NCBI RefSeq assembly: GCF_008831285.2
Contig: NC_045144.1
Location: 15,737,858 to 15,797,857 of the forward strand
From: Nymphaea colorata
Lineage: Eukaryota; Streptophyta; Magnoliopsida; Nymphaeales; Nymphaeaceae
Reading direction: 5' to 3'
Length of the DNA: 60,000 nucleotides
The notes under the pieces were generated by a model. That model was not told the origin of the DNA. It saw nothing but the letters and a program-made list of their open reading frames with translations, and ran no database searches. Positions 36,601 through 49,897 of the stretch are shown one piece after another. Made by a program: the position numbers and the translations under genes. Within the stretch, counting starts at the first letter, position 1; the number at the start of each line of letters is the position of its first letter.

Positions 36601-39600
36601 TCGTGCCTTGCCACAACCGGTCGTGTAGACCAGCACCAAATCAGAGAAAAAGACAAAAGTGTTGAAGCTGGAGGCGATTTCTCAAGAGAGGCGGACAAAG
36701 CAGAGGACGACTTTCCACTCCCATTCTGCTCAAAGAGAGGAGTCCTTTGCCATGGCGATAAACAGGGTATGCCATCTAAATATGAGGGGTGTGTCAACTA
36801 CATCGTCGACCACCATATCGGCAAATATGACACCTACAAACCACTAGAAATTCAAGAGGCATGTCGGCTAGAAACCGAGTGATTCTTCATCCAGATTCCA
36901 GCACATCAGGAGGAGGAGGATCATTTGGCGAGGATTAGAAAACAAGAAATGCAACGCCAACATCTAGGTCCCTTCTACAGAGGATTCCAAGATATGCTCT
37001 GTTCGGAGGCCAAAAGTGTCAAGAGGAAGAAGTAAAAAGGTTGTTGCAAGGGACTAGTCGACCAGCCGAGAAAGCCTCATGGCCACATATTATGGATATA
37101 TGGCAGGGAACAAGGCGAGCAAAGGTGTCGACTAACTCAAGGAGAAGGAGTCACAAGATGGGGGCCAGTCGAACAACAATCGTCGGTCTAAATGAAGAGA
37201 TTTCAGCTCTAGACCAAGCACCCACAGTTGACTCTAAAAACAGCCAGGAAGGGGTTTTCTCTCTCTCCCATGAAGAGGACAAAGGTTTAATACAAGGACG
37301 AAGGCCAGAAAACTTGAGTTGAGTTCTTGAGACGTCGAAGCATGCAGGGTCCAAAATTGGTGTCGTAGATGTGGCACATCAAGCAATGGAGTAGAGGAGG
37401 TGCACTATGGGTCTTTGGGGAAAACCCTAGATGATGCCGACAAAATGAAGAGGAAAGATCATGAGATCAAAGATGAGTGATTTGGCAAACTTAACCATGA
37501 AGGTACCGACGATGATGGCACATACGCAAAAACTAGAGAAGGAAGGCTAGTCTCTGAAGGCAACAGGAGAGAGGAAGCTGCAGACTGGCTGGGTTGAAAA
37601 GATCGATGGAAGGTGCGTCTGAAAGAGCCATTTTATCATACAACATGTGGGGCAATCCAAACGGCACAGACGCTTTAGTGCAAGGTCATTTTGGCACTGT
37701 TGACGTAGCTTGTATTTGAGTCACCTTTCCGGGTCTGGATCTGGACCCGATCCAGTGTGTTATGTTAGGGTCCTACTTAACCTGTGTAAACCCTAATTTC
37801 AGTGTGTGAATGAGAATCTAAGAGAGAGAGTGTATGGTTGCTAGTGGGCACCAGTCCTCCTCACTCGTGGTTTTTTCCCTCTTGTTGAGGGGTTTTCCAC
37901 GTTACATCTGTGTGTGTTTATTGCTCTCTCGTTTTTACTGTTTCTACAGGCACCAACAGTCTGCAACACAATACCCCTGTTCCACCAGTAAATTCAGTAC
38001 GGCCGCTTGCCATCGATGCAGTAGCTGTTGTGAAAGGCGATAGACTTTGACAAGGAGAGGAGGAGCATGGTAATAACAAACTAGATGGGTCTATCCGCAC
38101 CCAGCTCACCATCACAAAAAAATCTAGGTATGCATGGAAGTGGGGGTTACAACAAGAGGTACTACCATTTCAGCCCAACCCTCAGTTGCTCTATGGCCTT
38201 CTATATTTACTTCCCTCCCTCTGTGGACTCTCAAAAGCTTCTCGTGCTCTACTGGTGGTCTGGACTAACATGCTCAGCTAAGAACTTTATCATCAAGTCC
38301 AAGGCTCAACGTGCAGATTCTATCGACGGTGTTGCATTAATTGCACCAGATACATTACAAGAGGTCTGAATGTGGAAGGAGAAACAGATAGCTGGGACTT
38401 TGGTGTGGGTGCTGAATTTTTCTGAAAGCTACAAAAGAGAAATGGAAAAACTGGCGAATGTATGCTTATGTTGTCAATGAGCTGCCTAAGCTTTTGAAAA
38501 TGATAATTTTCAACAGCCATTGTTAGGACAAGATAAAAGTGATTTCTGTAAGAATACAACACCCCTGGTGTTTTGAAGAGGGACGAAGATTGCCACCCTG
38601 TTTCCATTCAGCTACAGAGATATGGGCCTGGGATATAATGCTCACGTCGATGGGTTGGTGGCCAAGAGTGTGAAGAAGTGTGCCACTTGGCGGTAATGAT
38701 GCACAACCAGCTTCAACCATACAACTATATTCTTTTTTATACAGCTCATACAGTAGAAAAAGAATTTTTTTTAGGATTGATGTTATTATGGATTAACGCT
38801 CTACCAAACAAAGTTTCAACCCAGATACAATTTTTCTTACCCAAGGAAACTTGGTTGCAGTTTGAATTTGGAGTTGACTTTTGCATGGATGACATCTCAG
38901 TGAATGGATGACATCTCAGTGAAGTCAACAAATGTCTTGATACATGTTGAAAGGTGGGGCACTGTTGGAAATGCTGAAGGAGAATTGGCAGATGTCAAAG
39001 TCAGCTCCCTGCCCTCTATTTTCCATGCTATATTGAGTGGTTATTGGAAGGCAGCTACCTTCTTGTCTTCAATTCGTAACAAAAAATTGTTACCCATGGC
39101 AGGACAAATTTAACGACAGAGTGCATAGGAGGCTCCCTTGGTATCCATTCCAAGAAACTCAGGGGTTTGGAGATGTCGCTAAAATATCCAAATCTACACT
39201 CAGTTATGGCCAAGTCAGCACACTATACTTACTTTTGTAAAACAGCAGCTAGAGAGGCTCATGAAGTTGATGAGACAGAGTTGAGATCGGTCCTGTTAAA
39301 AAGTGAAGCCTCTTGATTTTCTTCTACAGGTAAACTCATGTTCTACATTAACCTGAAGAGCAGGCTTCCCTTGCAGCTATTCAAATACGACAAAAAGAGG
39401 AAGCTATGGAATGAAAATTCCATTAACCCAGCTGCTGGCTTGCATTTACCCGTGGTGCTGACTGGTGTTAATTGTGAGGAGGCTTCTGAGAGCGAGCAGC
39501 AGAATTTCAAGTGTGCACGTACACTATGCAGAATCGTTGAGACAAGTTCTTACAGTTGGCAGTCCACCTGAAAGCAAGGAAGGAACCTTTGACATTGGCG

Positions 39601-42600
39601 TTCATTTCTCATGCTCACACCTTGAGGTCAAGGTGTTTTCCAAGGGGGGAGTATTGTTAGTAAACGGTTATGTGATTTGGATTGGATCCCATTTGGGTCG
39701 GACCCAAATAAGGCTATAAATAGGTCAAAGGTCTTAGTAGGGAGGCATCTGGTAAGGTCTTAGTAGGGAGGCATCTGGTAATTGAAGGTCATTTCCTCTG
39801 GGAGGAGAGAACCCTAATCGGGGATTAGGGTCTACGTGGGTGAGTTTTGAGGTTTTTATCTGTGTGTGCCTTGCTCTTGTAAGCAGCTTGTTAGTCGGTG
39901 GCTAACAATTTGTCCCTTGGAATAGAAATGGTTGCACCCCTCTATACAATTCCATATGACATAAGATTTGTAATCACAAGTTCAAATCCTGCTAGTGCAA
40001 TGTTGAAATGACATTGTCTTAATGAAAAAAATATACTTAGCCAAGGCAAGATAGGCCAGGCTTGAGTTGTTTAGGTAATAAGAATTAATCTGCATTCAAG
40101 GCAATCCAAAATAGAAAATAATTTCAACCTTGGCTAATCTCAAACAAGGCCATGTTCAATGAGTCCAAAAGTTTCACAAGCCTGTTACCATAGTATGATA
40201 TGAATCCCACCCCAGCTTGAAAATTAAAAAGCGATCGCGATAAATTTTAGAACTAGCAGATTATAAGGTAGACATTTAGTGATTTAACATTACTAGAAAG
40301 CATGAATGGTCAAAAAAGGAAAAAAGTTACTGTTTCAAGCATGTCAGCAAATGAAGGAAGCAAGTTGACATGTTGAAGTGACATGACTGTAAAGAAGATC
40401 TTGCTTAGCATCAGGAATTTAAATCTTATCAAATAAGAGATCGATAAGAAGAAGATGAGAAAATTCAAAAAATTACATCAAGTGAATTGTAAAAGTAAAG
40501 AAAATCTGTGCAAGGAATCCAATTTATAGAAGTTGGCATAGTCTAAACTTCACTCTAAACATGTAAGCATGTGTAGAGAAGCCAAGTTGGGGAACATAAA
40601 TGTTCAGCAACAATAACGAGTAAATCCACTCAGAACTTTATATTATCTACCACCATAGAAAATGATTGACATATGCACGCACAGAAACAGGATAATGTGC
40701 AAAAAAGTTTGTCAACTTAAAAAGTGTAAATTTACTAGGCCAGGAACATCCTTTTCTTTTAAGTTCATAAAAATATGATCTCATGCACATTAAGCTATCA
40801 ATAATAACCTCTTCGATAATCAATTTCGAACCTTTCATCATATTTCATCTGAAACTTATCCAATTTTCATAATGTGCCTCATACATTATAGTTCCTTTAG
40901 ATAGTTGAATCTACTCTTAAGTAGCTGTTGTTCTTGATCTTTAGATAACTTACAAAATGAAATACTAACCAAGTAAATATTAATTGCTGTTGGGCATACA
41001 GAACCAAATTTCCATTTCAAAAATTGTACCTCATCTCGCTTTTCATATCCTTTAACAAGTACCGAGTAATAAACTTTTTCGGTTCTTCCATTAATTGTCT
41101 CGTCTCTCTCATCGACATAAGCCACCCGAAGTGAAGGATGTCTGCCAATTTTTCAAAAAGAAAACAATTTCAGTTGCATAGCTGTATAACTAAACATTGC
41201 TGACACATTCAAGCAGTACACATATGCATGTATGAGTTTTCCACCTTCACAGATAAGGAGATAACTCTGAAACAGAAGAGACTTTCTCCATTAAACAAAC
41301 ATAATCACGACAGTGAAATATGATTATAACATTTAGAACGTGTTATCTTCAACTTTTTCTATCCTATTCCCAATGTCATTCCTCTGGCTTCTCATTCTTT
41401 CAAATTATTCCATCTCTTAGATGGCAAAATACTATGATATATTGAGAATATGAGATTCTATATATACCAGAGAAATACTGTGATAATCTCAAAAACTCTT
41501 GAAGCTACTTTTGCATTATGCCTATTTCTAAAATGAAAATCTGTTTTTTTCTTCCTCTAATGCTTTGTAGTTCAAGAACGATGTACCTTTTATTTACATT
41601 TATATGGAAATTTAATTATCAAATCATGTCCTCTTCTCAACCATTAGTATTAAAAAGGAACATTTTAAAACCTTTCCACTACCCAGGTTTTCCTGAAATG
41701 TTCCCACGTTTATCAAAAAAAACCCTGTTTTATCAGGGTTTTGCCTTTTCAATATATTTTGGTATACTAATAATTGTCATCATGACCATCATCTTTATGT
41801 TTGTATAGTTAATTAGCAATTCTTGATAAAACAAAACAAAGCATAAAAAATTATAGAGTGAAAGATGCATATACTTACTCTAACATAAGATTTAAGATGT
41901 TTAACGAGCAGCTCCTGTCACGCGAGTCACTGGATTTCTTCTGTTGACCATATACTTGGCAAGAAACAACAAACGTGAACTTCATATCTGCAATGGCCAG
42001 CAGTGGTAAATTTTGCTGCTCAAGATATTTTTCAATTGATACTTCTCGTCTATCTCCACCTAATATTTCTGCACCAAAAAACAATAAACTAAAAATTAGT
42101 TTATCAACAATAAGGCTAATACCACGAAATAGTGATCAGAGACATTAGATACATATGGAAAGTAATTAAAAATGCAGAAGCATATACTGTAATTTTATCT
42201 TACCACTGTCATCTGCCATATCAAGGAAACACTGAAGTGCCAGTGCCCGTCTATAGTACATCATGCCTCTTACTGGAATAAAAAGAAATGAAGGAAATAA
42301 GTGAACGGTTGCATGTACTAAGATTAATTCATTTATAGTGTTACATGCAAAAAACCTGTACGACTTAGTGTTTGAGCTCGGTAAGAAACCCAGCGACAAA
42401 GATCATCCACGTGCTCCCTCGGTATAGGCTTATCTTTCGATAAATTACAACGTTCTAGAAGATTGCTCCACTCATCTAGAATTAAGAAGTTATTCAATAC
42501 TCAAGCAATAAAACAAAAATTAGAGATTTTCAATGTAAAGCTTCAAGAAAAAGAATACCTGGGTATATCTTCTGGAGATAAAATAAGGTTGTTATTCCGT

Positions 42601-45600
42601 CCTCATTTTCTTTTTGAATATCATTCTCAGATAACAAAACATCCTCCTTAAAATATGGAGTCAAAACACTAACAAATTAAATGCAAACAACACAATGGTC
42701 AATAGATTCTCCATTTATGACAAGCAAATGTGTGCAATATTTCAGTACATCAGATGTTGAATCTATAATAAGAAAATAGAGTAGCTGATACAAGATGGAA
42801 GGGAACTGCAAGAATTTGGCCTTACAACTACTTATGAAATCACAATAGAATGCATAAACTTATTTTTGGAAAACGTAATTCCAACAAAATAATTTTCAAA
42901 ACACACCCTAACTACTCTAGACTCAAACTTTTGGGTGTACATGCTTTTATTTTGACTGAAACAAATGAGAAGATTCATTGTGAAGCAAATTCTAATCAGG
43001 CATCCCCAATGCTCTAGGCATTAACACACCCCACCGCTCTTGTGACAGATAAGTGGTCTTTCACTTTGTCTACTCAATAGTATTGTACCCACTTTTTCCA
43101 CTTCTAATGCCTGCTAAGCCTCCAAGTCACGTTCTTTTTCTATTACTGTGATGAAGTAATGTCATGTTCCAAGCAAAAAAGTATGACACTCAGGCAGAAA
43201 AATGGTCGGTAGGAAAGGAAATAAAAGCACTTGGGGGAATTATCAGATCAAAGAAAGACATTTTTATCTCAACGAAAGCATATGGTGGATTTACTGAATG
43301 AAGTTAGAATGCTTGGCAATAATAAATTATATACCAAATAAAGGAAACTAATGAAAATGGAAGCAGGAACCAGGATCTTGATATATAGCACCAAACCACC
43401 AGATGGAGTCTTTAGTAGATACAAGAGGAGAAGAAGAAGAAGAAGAAGAGTGGACTGCTCGTGCAATAGAGAGAGAAAGAAAAAAGGGCAGCAGCTTGGC
43501 GCCTGTCCCTTATCATTAATATATACTAATTTGTGTTACAATTAAATACACAAAACAACAATAATTTACAAGTATGCCACCGCCCATTATGTGTGGGCGT
43601 GTGGTGAAGATGGGTCGGGTCTGGGTTGACCCGAACACCATCTAACAATCTTAACTGGCTTATCTATCATGCTATCACCAAATCAACTATTCCCTATACT
43701 GTCATATACTGTCAGATATCACTAGTCGTGAGGGAGCTATGTCACCAAAGTGCGGGGTGCAGGTGCGGGTGCAGGTGCGGGTGCCGGTGCTAGTGCGGGT
43801 GCAGGTGCGGGTGCACCACATATCAAAAAATTTAGGCGCGGCGGTGCGGCGAAAGTTTTTATCATTATTATTATTATTATTAATTAATTAATTAATAATA
43901 ATAATAATAATAATATATATTAACATTGATAACTCTGCATTAACAATTTAACCAGGACATTGTAACCCAACCTCTACCACCAAAAAACCAAACCAGTGCT
44001 TGGCGATTAAAGAAGCATTGGATGATTTTCTAGGGATTAAGGCTAAGTTGGGTAGACTCGGATTTGATCCAAGATATTACAGTAAAATCAGTGGGTTTCA
44101 TGAGAATGTCTTTTTTTGGTAAATACAAAAAAATTGGAGGGCTTATAAGTAACGACCATATAAACTTTAAGTAGCTAACCCTAACCCCATTCTTTTTGCT
44201 CGTGGTCTTCTTCCCCTTTCAAGTTTCAACAAGCGCCACTCTCTCTCTCTCTCTCTCTCTCTTTGCAGAATGGCAGATCTCGTGGGGGAGGCGGGAGGAG
44301 AACTGGAAGCCCGTTGGGTGGAAGAAGCTGCAAATGAGGGTCTGGATTGACGATTCCGATGGTGAATGAGAGGATGTTGGAGCAGGCAGCAAGGAAGAAG
44401 AAGGAAATTGCCACGAAAAGCCACCTACTATAACTTCGATCGGGTGCTTGTGGGGTGCGAATTTGGGTCGCACCCACATCGTGTAGACGCGGGTGCGGTG
44501 GCCCAAAAGACGCACCCTGGTGACTTAGGTGAGGAATATGCATGCTTATGTCTACAAAAAAAAATTGCGATACTTGAACAAAAAACTTGGAGAAGGAATC
44601 TTGGATACAGGCCATGAACATCTAGATATTTAGGTCTACATAGATCAAGATTAGGCTTGAGATGTAGCCGATGTAAGGTCCAGTAGTAGTAGTAGTAGTA
44701 GTAGCAGTAGTAGCTGTCACACAGGTGTGGGGTGCGGTTGTTGGTGCGGGTATAAGTGCAGGTGCTGCATTTTCCAAAAAAACATGGGTAGCCCACATCA
44801 GGGTTATGAGAGTCAACAAGGATATATATATTTAATTGTGTCTAAATATATTTATGTATAAATAAAATTGTCTACAAACAATCAAACTAACAATAAAATT
44901 GTTCACAAGTAATAAAAATAGCAATCAATGATTAATAAACTATGATTTTATGAATGATTCAATGAAGAAAGCAATTTGTTTGTTGCTGCAACCAAGTTCA
45001 CCCGAGAAGCACCCAAGCGACACCCAACACAACTTGGGTGCGGCAGCTTTTTTTGAAGAGTCTGTGTTACTTAGAGATGTAGTAGTGGTTTATTATAAAG
45101 GTTGGATGACACCTAGAGATACTAGAGCTTTATGAAGCTTGAGAACTCCACAGAAAATATGAAGCTTGAGCAAGTTCCGTTGAGCACTTGAAGACACCTA
45201 GATTAAGATCCACAAATTTTGGGCTTATGACCAAGAATAAACCTGTAAAGCAGTGACTTTAACAATTTCCTACTTACAATGTACAAATTTCTGAATGATA
45301 TTTTCTGATTATAAATGCTACAGCATTTTATTCTTTTGGCTTGTTAACTCCGTGAACAACAAGAGAACTCAAATTCCATTTCTGACTGGAATCAGTCTGA
45401 AGTTCTCTGAATATGATTTTTTATCTCTACACCAGTGAAGAGTCAGAACATTTGGAATACATTTTTTTCATTTTTCTTTTCTTTTTCCTTTTACATTAAC
45501 AAATGAGGCAATCAAATTTTTTTGATAGGTTGATCATAAATAAGAAAGAAGTCAAAGAACACAACAATCATAACGCAATTTTTATTGCCACTTCCAGTGG

Positions 45601-47028
45601 AAGCATTTCATGCAGTCTCTTCCTTGGCTGCTGTTTATCTAAGTTACGCTAAATAACCAACAAAGATTTAGCTCTTCTCAGCTGACATATTTTCAGGAGA
45701 AACCTGGCAATTTACAAGGCCTCCTTACATCATGTTAAGACAGAAAAACAAGATATTAAAGTTTAGACTGATAATCTACTGATGCAAATAAATAAATAAA
45801 TATTAAAAATAAATAAATGTTGAAACCTTCATTGAAATTTATTGCATAGAACCAGGAAATCAGTAAGGATACGAAAGAATAAATAAATTACAAATGTCAT
45901 AAAGCCTTGATAACAGCAATAAGAACCAAACATGAATATTATCAAAGAATAACAACAGCAGAATAACAGCCTATCATGCAGGTAAATTATATATTAAAAA
46001 CCAGACCTGAATGACACCATTTCGTGAACTTTTGGAGCTCTTGGGATTTTCATGAACAAGGAATTTGTAAAGAAGGTAATGCGGCGTCTAGCGTCCAAAT
46101 TCATAGGAACATTAGCCGCAGATTCTTTGACAGTCAAAAGCAAGTGCATTCTGGAAACCTGAAATGTTTCTAAATGAATAAAAGACAAAACTTGGGAATG
46201 ATCAAAGTCATAAAAAATTACACATTACCTCGAAATACCAATGTCCTTTCTTAATGAGGTCAATATTTATTTTTGCGAACTTCTGATCTTTATTGCTGCC
46301 AGTTGAATCACCCTTTTGACCCTGCTTGTGCACGAACATGCCTTCTAGAAATCTAAAGGGATAAATTTGTCAGTGCTTCTATGAGATGCAAAGATTTAGA
46401 AGCTTTCTTATTAAAATTCTTACCCGTGTCCCTCAGCCATAATATCTTGGGTAATAACCTCTACTACATCTTGAAGGCTATTAATCACTTGAGTTCTGTC
46501 AGTCACTATATTGTCATCAGAAGCATTCTTGAGCAGGCCAAGAAATTTCTCCAATTTATTGCTCAGCTGAGGCAGCCCACTCATTCGAAATTTAGACAGG
46601 AAACTTTGATCTTTGATGCTAGACTCCGCTTCAATGCATATTCGTTTTATAACTCTGGAAGAAGATCGTCCATAAAATAGTATTGGAATAATCAATGAGT
46701 TCCATAAGATTCTATGGATGGGTTAAAAGGTACTAGAAGGAGAACCAAAGCATGAAGGAAATAATCACGAGTCTAATCTCTCGACCTAAGTCACAAGGGC
46801 ACTCTAGTAAGGGCCACGTACCTGCATTGCTATACCCGTACCTAAAGTGAGCATTTGGACACACTTGGGTACTTTTTAGCTCAAAGCTGATCCAAACTAC
46901 TTAATTTTAATTTACCAGTTTTCATTCTGTTTTCAGAGTTATTGTTCATAAACATACAATGTTTTTCTTTATATCACTTGTTTATTTAAATGTTGCCCTC
47001 ATTTGGATTTTTTTGTGTGTTAATTTGC

Positions 47029-47065
<37 letters not shown>

Positions 47066-49809
47066 CATGTTGTATCCCTGTACCCATATTTTCCAAAGCT
47101 ATTTGTGTTTATGCCCATATCTCTGTACTCATACTCATGTGACTTAGCTCTTGATAAGAGCGCAGCCAAAAAATTTTCGTTACAGGGGCCGAACTATCGT
47201 TTCAAAATTTTAAAAGGGGCAGAAATATAATTTTTCAAATCTTTTATACAGGTTAAACTAAAAATTTTAAATTTTATTTGCAAAATTTTGAATTTTTAAA
47301 AATCTGAGGTGGGGTGGGAATGGCCCCTAACAGTCCCCCTGCCTCCGCCCCTAGCTGACCTAGCACCAAACTCCAGGCAACTGGACCAGGTTGTGGTAGG
47401 AGGGTAAGCGTTCAGTGCTCACATGTATGTCTGCGCCTATTGGTTTCTGTTGATGTGGTAGAAAATTCACCTCCCCTTACATCTCCAAGTAAAAGATCAA
47501 GAACCTTAATGGTCAAGCTTAACTCATGGATCCTCAATAGTTAATGCTATAAGTTTTACCATCCTCTCAAGATGCAAGCTGGCAAAATTATTTAAGAGAG
47601 ATAACTATTATGTTCACTTATTTACATGGTTTTATTGATTGGAAGCAAAGGAAACTGCGATCACTGAATATTAAAAGGACAATTAACAAAACATTGGAAG
47701 AGGAAATACTGGAATCGAATTTTACTTGCAATTGTTTGTTAAAGGTTATGTTTTCACCATCTTCGTGAACTTTATGTATTTCCATAAGATGCATACAGGG
47801 GCCCTTAACCCCAAGATTCCAAACCTAAGTCACATGGGAGCGACTAGTTCATGCAGGTAGGAACATGGCAATTTTGAAAAATGTAGATATAGGGGTATAG
47901 CAGAGAGAGAGAGTGTGTGTGTGTGTACATAATCATGCATGACCTTTTAAATTGAAGCAAAAAAATCATAAGACAAACTTCAAATATAATACATCAGACA
48001 ACATTACTTTATAAGTTCAATTGTTCCTACATATAAACCATTAAATTAATGTTAAAAGCATGAGAAAATAAAGCTAAAGGTCAAGCCTTTCACTTTAAAT
48101 TTGGATCAAACTGGGTCTGACCCAGGTGTATCCATGTCTCAAGACTGGCCACAATGACATGGATATTGCCAGCCATTCCACATATCCATGTTACATAGTT
48201 GCAAACATGTCAGTCTACAATTATTCATCATAAGAAAAAACAATTAATAAATGACTAAAGCATGAACAAATTAAGATGTAGCAATTCCAAATGATGGCCT
48301 ACGGCACATAAAGTGAAAACTTAAAAGACAGTGAACACCATTCTGATTCTCGATGCCTGCCTTCCTGGGGCTCTCACTCCAGCAATCAAGATCTCTTTCG
48401 GTTCGGATAGGACTACATAGTGCACATGAAGGTAACCATACTCCCACAAAATCAGAAAATCAATTATGCCACCAGGTCTAGGAAACATTTAAAGGCATCC
48501 CTAGAAAGTTCTTAGTAAAGAATTTTCAGGAACAAAATGTAGTATATTCCTTGAATATTAAAATGTGTCTTAACATCTATAGGCACATCTTTACTTATGG
48601 GACACGTGTAAAATTAGAACAGGCACTAGGCACTATTTTTATCTTTTGTGGAGCTAGAAAGGTTGACTCCATAAGGGGTGCAGAAAACCTAAGTGCTTGC
48701 TAAGTGAAGTTTCCTTTCCTCTAGTTTATGTTCAATTCCTCTCTCCTTTCTAACTTTCAAGTTTCAACAAGTTTTACAAAGATATTATTGGTAGCCTGAC
48801 ATATAGAGCTCAAAAATTATCTTTCATCTCTTTGACTCCTGTTCTTTCTCTAATAAAATGGCAATCAATGACAACATGCTTCAACCAGTACTCAAAAGAA
48901 AGATTTGCTGCTAACAGTAATGAACCTTTTTATTGCTAAACCAGACCAGCTGATAGACCTTCCAGATGTTTTTCAAATTTGCATTTTTCTTTCATAAAAG
49001 TAAGATATAGGAGCCATCAATTCCCAAATTGGCATACAAAAGCAATTGTACTCAAGATATGTTCAAGATCATGAATCAACTTAGTGTCAAATGAGTCAAG
49101 CATCAAATTTTCATTGTCAACAGTGGGCATGTCCTTGTGACAAGGTTAAGAAGCACATGCTTGAGGCTTATGCCATTATCATCACAAAAGTAGGTCAGCA
49201 AACAGAAAAGAAATATGGATGTCTTGAACAACAAGGATCGTCGAGGAGACGGTAGAAGGCAATCACCATCCATGCTTGTATTACAAAATGCATTGAAGGT
49301 AGAGCATGTATTTCTGCATGTTACTACCTGCTATTGAAATATTTTGTGGTAAACTAGAGCACGGCAGCTCTATCACTTCAAATTTTTTTTTATCTTATCT
49401 CTCTGTCCATCCTCCCAGTCCTCCTACCAACCTAGCACCAATTCTCGATGCATAAAGAAAATGAAGAATTATGGAATATGATAGTATGAATTAATATTCA
49501 TCAGACTAATGCTTCTCTCCATATCGCTATCTCCATGGCCATGTTTAATGCATGTGATCAAGGTTTTAAAACCCAGTGACTCGGGACTTCAATCAAAGTG
49601 AATTGAGTCAATTGACTCAGTCACTCGGCAGGTCAACTCAGTCCCTCAGCCTGGTTATGACAACTTCATTTTTTCATAAAGCATATTTTCAATAAAATAG
49701 TGCTTTTGATTCATTATAAGACTGGTATATTACACATAAAATGTATAATAATTATATGCATGTATAGTATACAAGCTTTAGTAGTATCTTTACTACAAGT
49801 CTACAACTA

Positions 49810-49897
<88 letters not shown>

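Larger units (their letters stand above)
35991..39907 (+). mobile_element. LTR retrotransposon, non-autonomous, carrying a host gene fragment
   Basis: The 3917-bp element has direct long terminal repeats at 35991-36225 and 39655-39907, a primer-binding site (TGGTATGAGAGCC at 36228, one base off the initiator-Met tRNA type) and a polypurine tract (AAGGGGGGAG at 39642). The 3' LTR is bounded by TGTTAG...CTAACA. The orientation is plus, opposite to the surrounding callose synthase gene. No gag, protease, integrase or reverse transcriptase is recognisable, so it must have moved with borrowed enzymes. The interior holds unassigned sequence, a possible solo LTR (37698-37958) and a piece of S-formylglutathione hydrolase (38118-38515). 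No target duplication is visible (CTTAT left, ATTTG right), so the flanks have diverged or rearranged. Copia versus Gypsy cannot be told. Confidence 0.88.
34637..41029. other. 6.4-kb callose synthase intron filled by two transposons
   Basis: This is the longest resolved intron, between exons 41030-41141 and 34517-34636. It holds an hAT-like element (35055-35712) and an LTR retrotransposon with a captured gene fragment (35991-39907). Removing both leaves about 1.8 kb. Both border splice sites are intact. Confidence 0.9.
42669..46006. other. 3.3-kb callose synthase intron with hAT-like MITEs
   Basis: It lies between exons 46007-46158 and 42559-42668. It contains the MITE at 43736-44528 and a related partial copy near 44713, plus an AGA microsatellite at about 43427-43449. 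The remaining DNA is AT-rich with no gene. Confidence 0.85.

Noticed and set aside
35986-39912. A 5-bp target duplication around the LTR element
   Set aside because: CTTAT on the left and ATTTG on the right do not match, so no duplication is claimed.
44166-44796. Minus-strand ORFs of 85-131 codons inside the MITE
   Set aside because: They overlap in all frames, depend on CT and TAG microsatellites and show no domain.
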